Source: JARRON01 sp037383845 (GTDB taxonomy: Bacteria; Pseudomonadota; Gammaproteobacteria; Steroidobacterales; XN24). From it: DNA of 64,000 nucleotides. The notes below the pieces were generated by a model. That model was not told where the DNA came from and made no database searches. It worked only from the letters and a program-made list of their open reading frames with translations. Location of the stretch: NCBI GenBank assembly GCA_037383845.1, contig JARRON010000002.1, positions 1-64,000 on the forward strand, written 5' to 3'. A program made the position numbers and the translations under genes. Positions 17,026 to 24,473 of the stretch are shown here, in pieces; positions within the stretch are counted from its first letter, which is position 1; each line of letters opens with the position of its first letter.

Positions 17026-17961
17026 TCAGCTCTCCGGCCTGGGGATCCATGTGCCGGATCGGACCTCCCGCTCGAGCTCGTGTTCGCCGCTGGCGTCGAA
17101 CCACTGCTGTACGAGGCGATAGGCGATGGAATCCCGGGGCGGCAGCAGGACACGGCCGGCGATGATGTCTTCCCGGGTCGCCCAGACCGCATCTTCCAGT
17201 TCCCCGTCCTTCAGATCGATGTTGTCGCTGGTCGGACGGGCGATGAATCCCAGCATGAGGGAGGAAGGAAACGGCCAGGGCTGGGAACTGTGGTACTCCA
17301 CCGCGGTGACCGCCACGCCCGTTTCTTCGTCGACTTCCCGGGCGACGGCGTCTTCCAGGCTTTCGCCCGGCTCGACGAAGCCCGCGATGGTGGAATAGCG
17401 TCCCGGAGGCCAGCTGGGCTGCCGGCCCAGCAGGCAGCGGTCCTCGTCGGCCACCAGGACGATGATGGCGGGGTCCACCCGGGGAAAGTGCTTGGCTTCG
17501 CACCCGCTGCAGGTCCGGGCGTGGCCCGCTTCCGTTATCACCGTCGGGCAGCCGCAGCGACCGCAGTACCGGTGCCGCTGGTGCCAGATGACCATGCCCC
17601 GGGCATAGGCCAGCACGGCGGCGTCCTCCGCCGACAGGCGATGCCCGATCGCGCGGATCTCGGCGAACTCCCCCTCCAGCCCCGGCTCGGCAGAGGTATC
17701 GATGCCGGCGGCGAACCACAGGGCACCGTCTTTCTCCCCCAGCAGGATCACCTCGTCCACCCTGACCTTTGCCGCGAGTTCTTCCCACGGCAGCGCGGCG
17801 GGCGTGAGGGGCTCGGCGCCAAGCACCAGGTTGCGGTGGCGCCAGACCGGCAGGAACCGGCCGCCCTGCCGGCAGCCGGACAGCCAGGCCTCGTCGGTGC
17901 GCCGGTGGCCCAGCCGGTCCAGAGGGGTTCCGGAGAGGAAGTTCGGGGCTGGCAGTGTCAT
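17026..17961 (-). CDS. nudC: NADH pyrophosphatase / NAD-cap RNA hydrolase
   Basis: 311 aa. A zinc ribbon (CGRCGCP ... CSGCEAKHFPRVDPA) precedes the Nudix box GFVEPGESLEDAVAREVDEETGV, and SQPWPFPSSLMLGF is the SQPWPFPxS motif diagnostic of NudC-type enzymes. It hydrolyses NADH to NMNH and AMP and removes NAD caps from RNA. The start overlaps the rraA stop (ATGA). Linkage with rraA, which acts on RNase E, is suggestive for RNA metabolism but not proof of joint function. Confidence 0.95.
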   Translation of the reverse strand: MTLPAPNFLSGTPLDRLGHRRTDEAWLSGCRQGGRFLPVWRHRNLVLGAEPLTPAALPWEELAAKVRVDEVILLGEKDGALWFAAGIDTSAEPGLEGEFAEIRAIGHRLSAEDAAVLAYARGMVIWHQRHRYCGRCGCPTVITEAGHARTCSGCEAKHFPRVDPAIIVLVADEDRCLLGRQPSWPPGRYSTIAGFVEPGESLEDAVAREVDEETGVAVTAVEYHSSQPWPFPSSLMLGFIARPTSDNIDLKDGELEDAVWATREDIIAGRVLLPPRDSIAYRLVQQWFDASGEHELEREVRSGTWIPRPES

Positions 17962-18443
17962 TCCCCCCGGCTGACCGGGACCGGCGCGACTACAACCCCG
18001 TCGGCGTCGGCGTACAGGTGTTCTCCCGGCCGGAACGTGACCCCGGCGAAGCTCACCGATACGTCGCGCTCGCCGTCACCGCGCTTGATGCTCTTGACCG
18101 GGACGGTGGCCAGGGCGCGGACGCCGAGCGCCAGTTCGTCGATGGCGTCACTGTCCCGGATACAGCCGTTTATCACGATGCCGGCCCAGTTGTTCTTGAC
18201 GGCCAGCGCGCCCAGCATGTCGCCCAAGAGAGCGCGCCGGGTGGAGCCACCGCCGTCCACCACGAGGACCCGGCCCTCGCCCGGCTCCTCCAGGGCCTCG
18301 CGTACCCTGGAGTTGTCCTCGTAGCACTTGACGGTGGCGATGGGACCGTCGAAAGCACGCTGGCCCCCGAAAATCCGGAATATGGGCTCGGCCACGTGGA
18401 GGTGCTCGTGTTCGTCGCAGAGGTCGGCGGTGCTGATGGACAT
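17958..18443 (-). CDS. rraA: RraA family protein (RNase E regulator)
   Basis: 161-aa trimeric RraA fold. Typical blocks are TADLCDEHEH at the N-terminus, VLVVDGGGSTRRALLGDMLGALAV, WAGIVINGCIRDSDAI and GEHLYADADGVVVA. In E. coli RraA binds the RNase E C-terminal region and inhibits mRNA decay; related proteins are aldolases (HMG/CHA aldolase). GCIRD and the acidic site are shared by both, but length and the N-terminal motif fit gammaproteobacterial RraA best. It is in a group with nudC downstream. Confidence 0.92.
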   Translation of the reverse strand: MSISTADLCDEHEHLHVAEPIFRIFGGQRAFDGPIATVKCYEDNSRVREALEEPGEGRVLVVDGGGSTRRALLGDMLGALAVKNNWAGIVINGCIRDSDAIDELALGVRALATVPVKSIKRGDGERDVSVSFAGVTFRPGEHLYADADGVVVAPVPVSRGE

Positions 18444-18478
18444 GGTCAGGTCCGATAGGCCACGGGGTCAGGCCCATT

Positions 18479-19066
18479 CTACGCATCGGCGGTCCCTATT
18501 TCGCCGCGCCGGTGACAGCGGACGACGCGGCAGGCGGGACAGCGCCTCCGGTCCAGGGCGAGGGCGTCCTGCACGTAGAGCGTGCCGCAGCCCTCGCAGT
18601 CGAACAGGAGCAGGGAGCGGCGCTGGGTCAGCGCGGTGAAGAGATTCCATGCCTGTTCAAAGCTCAGTCCCGAATCCGGCTCGAGCCGGCGGAACTCCTC
18701 GTAGGCTTCGCAGAACGCTCGCCCGAACGCCAGCCGGTCGTCCCGGCGTCCGGCCTCGGCGGCCAGTCCCTCCCGCAGCCGCACCAGTCCCCAGGCAATC
18801 AGTACGTGTGCCAGCAGCGAGGCCTGCGCCTGGCATCGCGGATTCTTCACGAAGACCTCGACGCTGGTCGGGGACTTGCCCCGGTGCCGGCTGACTCGCC
18901 GGCCTCGCCGGCCCTTGAAGTAGGTGCCGTAAAGCTTCCTCACCCGGTCAGGGCTGAAGCCCGTGCACTGGGTGATGATATGGGTTCGCGCCTGGTGGTG
19001 AATCAGGCGCATGGCCAGGTCGAACTGGTCCCGCTCCCCGGCATAGCGATCATCTGTGACTCGCAC
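18479..19066 (-). CDS. FlhC-family transcriptional regulator
   Basis: 195 aa. The N-terminal helical region (QFDLAMRLIHHQARTHIITQCTGFSPDRVRKLYGTYF) matches the FlhC pattern of a helix plus HTH. The C-terminus has a zinc site with Cys157, Cys160, Cys176 and Cys179 (CEGC and CPAC), as FlhC uses four cysteines to bind Zn. FlhC with FlhD is the flagellar master activator in enterics and beta-proteobacteria. No flagellar gene is present here, so this may be an orphan regulator. The GTG start follows AGGAGGA by 7 bp. It is divergent from a gene whose product may be FlhD-like. Confidence 0.75.
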   Translation of the reverse strand: MRVTDDRYAGERDQFDLAMRLIHHQARTHIITQCTGFSPDRVRKLYGTYFKGRRGRRVSRHRGKSPTSVEVFVKNPRCQAQASLLAHVLIAWGLVRLREGLAAEAGRRDDRLAFGRAFCEAYEEFRRLEPDSGLSFEQAWNLFTALTQRRSLLLFDCEGCGTLYVQDALALDRRRCPACRVVRCHRRGEIGTADA

Positions 19067-19288
19067 GCTCGTTCCTCCTGATGGGTTGGACGTCCGATAG
19101 TCAGCCCTTGTCCGGCAGGCCAATAGTGCTATATTTGGGCACAAAATACCATATAAAGCATTTACCGCGGCCTTTTCCGGGTCGTAGGCCTGCTTTTCGC
19201 CCATGGTGCGGTCGAGGGCGGCCGGTAAGCTCGAGTCACACGCCACGGGCAGAGCGAACGCCAACGCGCGAGACGAGGGAGAGAGTCT
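19067..19288. promoter_or_regulatory. Divergent intergenic region with AT-rich core
   Basis: 222 bp between the flhC-like gene and the divergent gene at 19289. The block 19125-19172 is clearly AT-rich against a GC-rich background and holds ATAGTGCTATATTTG, which includes the short inverted repeat ATAG/CTAT. It probably carries promoters for both genes and is a candidate binding site for the regulators themselves. I cannot assign -35/-10 pairs with confidence. Confidence 0.4.
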
Positions 19289-19879
19289 GTGATTGAGGAC
19301 CTGGAAGGACTGAACCGGAGGTTCCTGCACCTGGCGAAGGCGGGCCTGCCCGGCCTGGAGGAAGCCGGCAGCAGGGCGCTGCACGGCCTGGATCGCGCTG
19401 GCCTGCGGCGGCTGGCGGCTGTGCCCTTCGCCCTGTTCAGCTTCGGTTTCGGCGTCGATCCGCGCTGGGACGGGCTGCGAGAGAACGGGGTCCGCGACAT
19501 GGACCCGCCGCCGGCGACCGGTGCATGCCGTGAGCGTTTCGCGCTGCTGGCGCTGGCATTCATGAGGCACATGGCGAGTCAGGATCCCCGTCGAGCGATG
19601 ACGGTGGCAGGTATCCCGGAGTCCGCCGGCCGCTGGCTCGTCGCCCTGGATCCGGGTCTGGTGGCAGCTGTGGCGCCCGGCGCAGCCTCGGCGCTCAGAT
19701 GGCGGGCGGCCACCCGGAAGGGGCTCTGGCCGGCGCTCATCGGCGCCTGCGCCAACGGCGACGAGGCCCTCCTGGCCGTGCTGCGGCCGGCGGGCGTGCA
19801 GTGGACGATCCGCCGGGCCCTGGACCTGCCCCCGGATCACTGCGTGGGACGCCAGGGTTTCCGGGCAGGCGGCCGCTGA
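19289..19879 (+). CDS. Hypothetical protein, possible FlhD-like partner
   Basis: 196 aa, alanine/leucine/arginine rich, no signal peptide or membrane segment. GTG start after GAGGGAGAG. Not recognised with certainty. Residues 5-54 (LEGLNRRFLHLAK ... RRLAAVPFALFSFGF) and 81-138 (RERFALLALAFMRHM ... VAALAWR-like helices) each recall the FlhD pattern of NLSYLLLAQ ... LGI ... LAALT ... LAETNQLVCHFRF. Divergent placement next to an FlhC-like gene supports that idea. The reading as one or two degenerate FlhD-like domains is inference; a structure prediction with the FlhC neighbour would decide it. Confidence 0.6.
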   Translation: MIEDLEGLNRRFLHLAKAGLPGLEEAGSRALHGLDRAGLRRLAAVPFALFSFGFGVDPRWDGLRENGVRDMDPPPATGACRERFALLALAFMRHMASQDPRRAMTVAGIPESAGRWLVALDPGLVAAVAPGAASALRWRAATRKGLWPALIGACANGDEALLAVLRPAGVQWTIRRALDLPPDHCVGRQGFRAGGR

Positions 19880-19888
19880 GGCGGCGCG

Positions 19889-20764
19889 TCAACCCCGGAA
19901 GAAAGCCAGGGCCTGGACCACCACGGCCTCGGGTTCCTCGAGCTGGGGCCAGTGGCCTGCGCCCGGGAGGCGCACCAGCGGTCGGTCCGGCAGCCGCTGC
20001 GCCCAGCAGTCCGCCATGGCCGCGCCGGAGACCGGGTCCTGGATTCCGTTGATGAACCCGACGGGCACGGGAGACTGCTCCAGGGCGCCGACCCATCTTT
20101 CCCGGTTGAGCCTGCGCTCCTCCAGGTAGCCCAGCAGACGGGGAATGACCCGCCGGCCGCCGCCGCGGACCACCAGGGACCACAGGTCGTCCAGCTCCGG
20201 CGGCGTCGGCCGGTGGTCAGGGGCGAATACCGCGGCGATGCTGCGGCCGCCGAGCCGCCTCCCCAGGAAGGGCGCGATGGCTCCGCCCGCCGGGCCTGCC
20301 AGCAGTCGTTGTACAAGGGTGGGGCGATGGGCTTCCGGGAACAAGCCGCCGTTCAGGAACAGGACGGCCTCGAGGCCCTGGCAGCCGTCGCCGTCGATCC
20401 GCCGCGCCAGGATCTCCTGGGCGACGGTGTCCCCGTAGTCGTGGGCAAGGATGCAGAAACGGTCCACCCGCGCGGCCTGGAGCAGATCCTCGCAGAGGTC
20501 CGCCTGGAGGCGGATCGAATAGGGGAAGTCCGGGGGCTTGTCCGAGTGACCGAAGCCGAGCAGGTCCGGTGCCAGCAGGCGGTGGCGGGCGCCCAGCCCG
20601 GGCCAGACCCGGTGCCAGTCCCACGAGGCGGTGGGAAAGCCGTGGACGAGAAGCAGCGGCAGCCCTTCACCGCCGGAGTCGTGCCACGCGACCCGCTGGC
20701 CGCGAAACCGCAGCCAGCTGGCCGCCGCACCCCATTCTCCGGGGCCCTGGGGAATGTCTGGCAC
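19889..20764 (-). CDS. Alpha/beta hydrolase, haloalkane dehalogenase/epoxide hydrolase type
   Basis: 291 aa. LLLVHGFPTASWDWHRVWPGL gives the HG-x-P oxyanion motif. The nucleophile is Asp in ILAHDYGDTVAQ, as in dehalogenases and epoxide hydrolases (usually HDWG), and the base is His in GAGHWPQLEEP. The Trp that normally follows the Asp in dehalogenases is Tyr, so halide binding is uncertain. Start is GTG with GGAGGT 8 bp upstream; a longer ATG version would add a low-quality arginine-rich N-terminus. It converges with the gene ending at 19879. Confidence 0.85.
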   Translation of the reverse strand: MPDIPQGPGEWGAAASWLRFRGQRVAWHDSGGEGLPLLLVHGFPTASWDWHRVWPGLGARHRLLAPDLLGFGHSDKPPDFPYSIRLQADLCEDLLQAARVDRFCILAHDYGDTVAQEILARRIDGDGCQGLEAVLFLNGGLFPEAHRPTLVQRLLAGPAGGAIAPFLGRRLGGRSIAAVFAPDHRPTPPELDDLWSLVVRGGGRRVIPRLLGYLEERRLNRERWVGALEQSPVPVGFINGIQDPVSGAAMADCWAQRLPDRPLVRLPGAGHWPQLEEPEAVVVQALAFFRG

Positions 20765-20897
20765 GGGGGCTGACCTCCGATGACGGGCAGGACCCCTGAT
20801 GCTAGCGTGCCCCGGGGTCGGCGGCACTCTCCCGCCGGGCAGTTGTTACAATTGAACGCTTCGATCCAGTTCACCCGGACCCGGCCCGCGAACGTTC

Positions 20898-21842
20898 ATG
20901 CACGCCCTCGAAATCCACCAGCTGACCAAGACCTACGGCAACGGAATCCAGGCCGTGAAAGGCATCGACCTGACGGTCGAGGAAGGGGATTTCTTCGCCC
21001 TGCTGGGGCCCAACGGCGCGGGCAAGAGCACAACCATCGGGGTCGTCACGTCCCTGGTGACCAAGTCCTCGGGATCGGTGCGGGTGTTCGGCCACGACAT
21101 CGACAGGGATTTCGCGTCGGCGAAGGCCTGCATCGGCCTGGTGCCCCAGGAGATCAACCTCAACCTGTTCGAGAAGATCGAGAACATCGTTGTCACCCAG
21201 GCGGGCTATTACGGCCTGCCGCGCAAGCTCGCCACGGAGCGGGCCGAGAAATACCTGAAAGAGCTGCAGCTGTGGGATCGCCGGCACGACATCGCCCGGT
21301 CCCTCTCCGGCGGCATGAAACGCAGGCTCATGATCGCCCGGGCGCTGGTCCACGAGCCGAAGCTGCTCATCCTGGACGAGCCCACCGCCGGCGTGGATAT
21401 CGAGATCCGGCGCTCCATGTGGGAGTTCCTCCGGAAGGTGAACGCGGAGGGCACCACCATCATCCTCACCACGCACTACCTGGAGGAGGCCGAGAGTCTC
21501 TGCCGGCACGTGGCCATCATCGACGGCGGGCGAATCATCGAGAACGACCGCATGAGCCGGGTGCTGCGCAAGCTGCAGGTGGAAACCTTCGTGCTCAACC
21601 TGGATGCGGAGCTCGATACGGCGCCGCAGCTCGCCGGCTACCAGGTGCGCCTGGTGGATCCGGGCACCATCGAGGTGGACGTACAGACGCGCCAGGGGAT
21701 CAACGACCTGTTCGACAAGCTCAACGCGGCGGGCTACCGGGTCATCTCCATGCGCAACAAGGCCAACCGACTGGAGGAGTTGTTCATCCGGCTGGTGGAA
21801 GCCGGCGGTGAGCGCGCGGCGTCCCAGGGAGCGTCCACGTGA
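20898..21842 (+). CDS. ABC-2 type exporter ATPase (YadG-like)
   Basis: 314-aa ATP-binding subunit: Walker A LLGPNGAGKSTT, signature RSLSGGMKRRLMIARAL, Walker B LLILDEPTAGVD and the H-loop TTHYLEEAE. A C-terminal extension of about 90 aa follows the NBD. It pairs with the permease that overlaps its stop codon. The E. coli pair YadG/YadH is similar in size and order; the substrate is unknown. Confidence 0.92.
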   Translation: MHALEIHQLTKTYGNGIQAVKGIDLTVEEGDFFALLGPNGAGKSTTIGVVTSLVTKSSGSVRVFGHDIDRDFASAKACIGLVPQEINLNLFEKIENIVVTQAGYYGLPRKLATERAEKYLKELQLWDRRHDIARSLSGGMKRRLMIARALVHEPKLLILDEPTAGVDIEIRRSMWEFLRKVNAEGTTIILTTHYLEEAESLCRHVAIIDGGRIIENDRMSRVLRKLQVETFVLNLDAELDTAPQLAGYQVRLVDPGTIEVDVQTRQGINDLFDKLNAAGYRVISMRNKANRLEELFIRLVEAGGERAASQGAST

Positions 21843-22612
21843 ACGCGCGGGAGCAGTGGAACGCCTTCTCCACCCTCGTGGTGAAGGAATACAACCGGAT
21901 CATGCGGATCTGGGTGCAGACCATCGTGCCGCCGGCCATCACCATGACCCTGTACTTCATCATTTTCGGCAACCTCATCGGCCGCCGGATCGGCCAGATG
22001 GACGGTTTCAGCTACATGCAGTACATCGCGCCGGGGCTGATCATGATGTCCGTCATCACCAACTCCTACGGCAACGTGGTGAGTTCGTTCTTCGGCGCCA
22101 AGTTTGCCCGCCACATCGAGGAGATGCTGGTGTCGCCCATGCCGAATTCCCTCATCCTCCTGGGCCACGTGGCGGGAGGCGTGATGCGGGGCATCTTCGT
22201 GGGCGCCGCCGTGACCGTCATCGCGCTTTTTTTCACTGACCTGAAACTCACCCATCCCCTGGTGACGGTTTCCACGGTGATCCTCACGGCCACGGTCTTT
22301 TCCCTGGCGGGCTTCATCAATGCCGTGTTCGCCAAGAAGTTCGACGACATCTCCATCATCCCCACCTTCGTCCTGACGCCCCTGACCTACCTGGGCGGCG
22401 TTTTCTACTCCATCTCGCTCCTTCCGGACTTCTGGGAGACGGTGTCCCGTATCAATCCCATCCTGTACATGGTCAATGCCTTCCGGTACGGCATCCTGGG
22501 GGCTTCGGACATCGGCCTGGGCACCGCCTACGTCATCATCCTCCTCGCCATAGCGATCCTTTTCTCGTTCTCCATGTATCTGCTCAAGACCGGCAAGGGC
22601 CTGAGGGAATAG
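21839..22612 (+). CDS. ABC-2 type exporter permease (YadH-like)
   Basis: 257 aa with six predicted membrane segments, starting with VQTIVPPAITMTLYFIIFGNLIG and including FVLTPLTYLGGVFYSISLLP, the conserved ABC-2 permease block before the last helices. GTG start overlaps the ATPase stop (GTGA). Together with the upstream ATPase it forms a complete inner-membrane exporter of unknown substrate. Confidence 0.92.
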   Translation: MNAREQWNAFSTLVVKEYNRIMRIWVQTIVPPAITMTLYFIIFGNLIGRRIGQMDGFSYMQYIAPGLIMMSVITNSYGNVVSSFFGAKFARHIEEMLVSPMPNSLILLGHVAGGVMRGIFVGAAVTVIALFFTDLKLTHPLVTVSTVILTATVFSLAGFINAVFAKKFDDISIIPTFVLTPLTYLGGVFYSISLLPDFWETVSRINPILYMVNAFRYGILGASDIGLGTAYVIILLAIAILFSFSMYLLKTGKGLRE

Positions 22613-22617
22613 GCGCG

Positions 22618-23322
22618 ATGTGCGGGCGTTACGCCTTCTTCACACCGCTGGAGGCCGTGGCCCGTTTGTTCGGCGCCACGGAAATCCACGTCCCCGACCC
22701 GGCGCCCCGCTACAACATCGCCCCCACCCAGGAGGTGCCCGTGGTGCGGATCTCGCCTCAGCTGGAGGCCGGCGACGGAACGGTCCGGGAAATTGCGCTG
22801 GCTCGCTGGGGGCTGGTGCCTTTCTGGGCAAAGGACCCTGCCATCGGCAACCGGATGATCAATGCGCGGGCCGAGTCCGTGGCGGGCAAGCCGGCCTTCC
22901 GCGCGGCCTTCCGGCGGCGCCGATGCCTCTTGCCGGCGGACGGCTTTTTCGAATGGCAGTCCACCGACTCGGGCAAGCAGCCCTGGTATATCCACCACGC
23001 GGAAGGGGCGCCCCTGGCGCTCGCCGGGCTTTGGGAACTCTGGGACCGGGACGAGGATGCGCCGCCCCTGGCGACGTGCACCATCATCACGAGCCGGGCG
23101 AACAGCTTCATGGAGCGTCTGCACCACCGCATGCCGGTGGTGCTGGACGCCCCAGCCCGGGACGCATGGCTGGACCCGGCCAGTCCCCCGGAGCTTCTGC
23201 AGGGACTGCTCGAGCCCGCCGAAGACGCTCCGCTGGCGGCTCATCCGGTCAGCCGCAAGGTGAACAGCCCCTTCAACGAGTCGGCGGAACTGCTGGACCC
23301 GGTGCGTATCTCCGGCGCCTAG
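22618..23322 (+). CDS. SRAP/HMCES family abasic-site processing protein
   Basis: 234 aa. It begins MCGRYAFF: after Met removal Cys2 is the catalytic nucleophile that forms a thiazolidine cross-link with abasic sites in single-stranded DNA (E. coli YedK, human HMCES). Other motifs are PRYNIAPTQ, NARAESV, CLLPADGFFEW with the active-site Glu, and HHRMPVVL with the active-site His. All catalytic residues are present. It starts 5 bp after the permease stop, so it may be transcribed with the exporter though unrelated in function. Confidence 0.95.
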   Translation: MCGRYAFFTPLEAVARLFGATEIHVPDPAPRYNIAPTQEVPVVRISPQLEAGDGTVREIALARWGLVPFWAKDPAIGNRMINARAESVAGKPAFRAAFRRRRCLLPADGFFEWQSTDSGKQPWYIHHAEGAPLALAGLWELWDRDEDAPPLATCTIITSRANSFMERLHHRMPVVLDAPARDAWLDPASPPELLQGLLEPAEDAPLAAHPVSRKVNSPFNESAELLDPVRISGA

Positions 23323-23329
23323 GGCCGGC

Positions 23330-24469
23330 TCAGGCCTCGAGGGCCCGGGCCAGGTCGTCCCAGAGGTCCTCGACGTGTTCCAGGCCCACCGAGATCCGAA
23401 TCAGCTCGGCGGGGGCGGTGCTGTCCGGCCCCTCAGACGACGCGCGGTGCTCGATCAGGCTCTCCACACCGCCGAGGCTGGTGGCATGGGTGAACAGGCG
23501 GGTCCGCGCCGGCAGCGCTTTTGCTGCCGCGCCGCCGTCGGCGTGGCGGAAGGCGATCATCGCGCCATAGCCCTGCATCTGGCGGGTTGCCAGGCGGTGC
23601 CCGGGCTGGTCAGGCAGACCGGGGTAGTGGACTTCGGCCACGGCCGGGTGCCCCGACAGCCGGCGGGCCAGCTCCGCGGCCGCCGCCGACTGGGTGCGGA
23701 CCCGCACGGGCAGGGTCGGGAGGCTGCGAAGCAGGAGCCAGGCGTTGAAGGGCGCCAGCGTGGCGCCGGCGCCGATCGCATAGCCCCGCACGTCCGCGTG
23801 CCACTCGTCCAGGCCGGCCCCGGCAACCACGCCGCCGAGCAGGTCGCTGTGACCCCCCAGGTACTTGGTGGCGCTGTGCACCACCATGTGGGCGCCGAGG
23901 GCGAGGGGGTTCTGGAGGACCGGAGTGGCAAAGGTGTTGTCGCAGGCGAAGACAGCGCCCCGGGCCCGGGCGATGTCCGCCAGTGCGCGCAGGTCGCTGA
24001 TCTCCAGCAGGGGATTGGACGGAGACTCGGCGAACAGCAGGGCCGTATCCCCGCTGACCGCCTCCTCGACCGCCCGGAGTTCCGTCGTGTCCACCAGCGT
24101 AACGCGCGTACCCCATTCCGGCACCAGTTCGGCGAACTGCCTGAGGGTGCCGCGGTAGGCATCGGCCGTGGCGACGATTTCGCCCCTGCGGGAGGCCGCG
24201 TGGAACAGTGCCAGGGTCGCGGCCGAGCCGGACGCGAAGGACACACCCCAGTCCCCGCCTTCCAGACGCGCTACCGCCGCTTCCAGCGCGGCACCGTTGG
24301 GGTGACCATCCCGCTGGTAGGCGTACCCCCGGGAGGTGCCCGTATCGGCATCCCGCTCGAACGTCGTCGCGGGGTAGAGGGCGGGCGCTACGCTTCCGGT
24401 GGCCGGATCCGGGCCGCGGCCGGCATGGACTGCCAGGGTCTCCAGCGCCTGGTTCCGGTCAGGCTTCAT
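23330..24469 (-). CDS. metB: Cystathionine gamma-synthase family PLP enzyme
   Basis: 379 aa, PLP fold type I of the trans-sulfuration family. The PLP Lys202 lies in HSATKYLGGHSDLLGG. FASGSAAT, FAESPSNPLLEISD and CDNTFATP are present. The substrate motif usually written YSRxGNPT reads YQRDGHPN here. Length and the GHSDLLGG block fit cystathionine gamma-synthase (O-acyl-homoserine plus cysteine), but a gamma-lyase or sulfhydrylase cannot be excluded by eye. It starts 4 bp after the FakA-FakB fusion gene. Confidence 0.82.
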   Translation of the reverse strand: MKPDRNQALETLAVHAGRGPDPATGSVAPALYPATTFERDADTGTSRGYAYQRDGHPNGAALEAAVARLEGGDWGVSFASGSAATLALFHAASRRGEIVATADAYRGTLRQFAELVPEWGTRVTLVDTTELRAVEEAVSGDTALLFAESPSNPLLEISDLRALADIARARGAVFACDNTFATPVLQNPLALGAHMVVHSATKYLGGHSDLLGGVVAGAGLDEWHADVRGYAIGAGATLAPFNAWLLLRSLPTLPVRVRTQSAAAAELARRLSGHPAVAEVHYPGLPDQPGHRLATRQMQGYGAMIAFRHADGGAAAKALPARTRLFTHATSLGGVESLIEHRASSEGPDSTAPAELIRISVGLEHVEDLWDDLARALEA

Positions 24470-24473
24470 CGCT

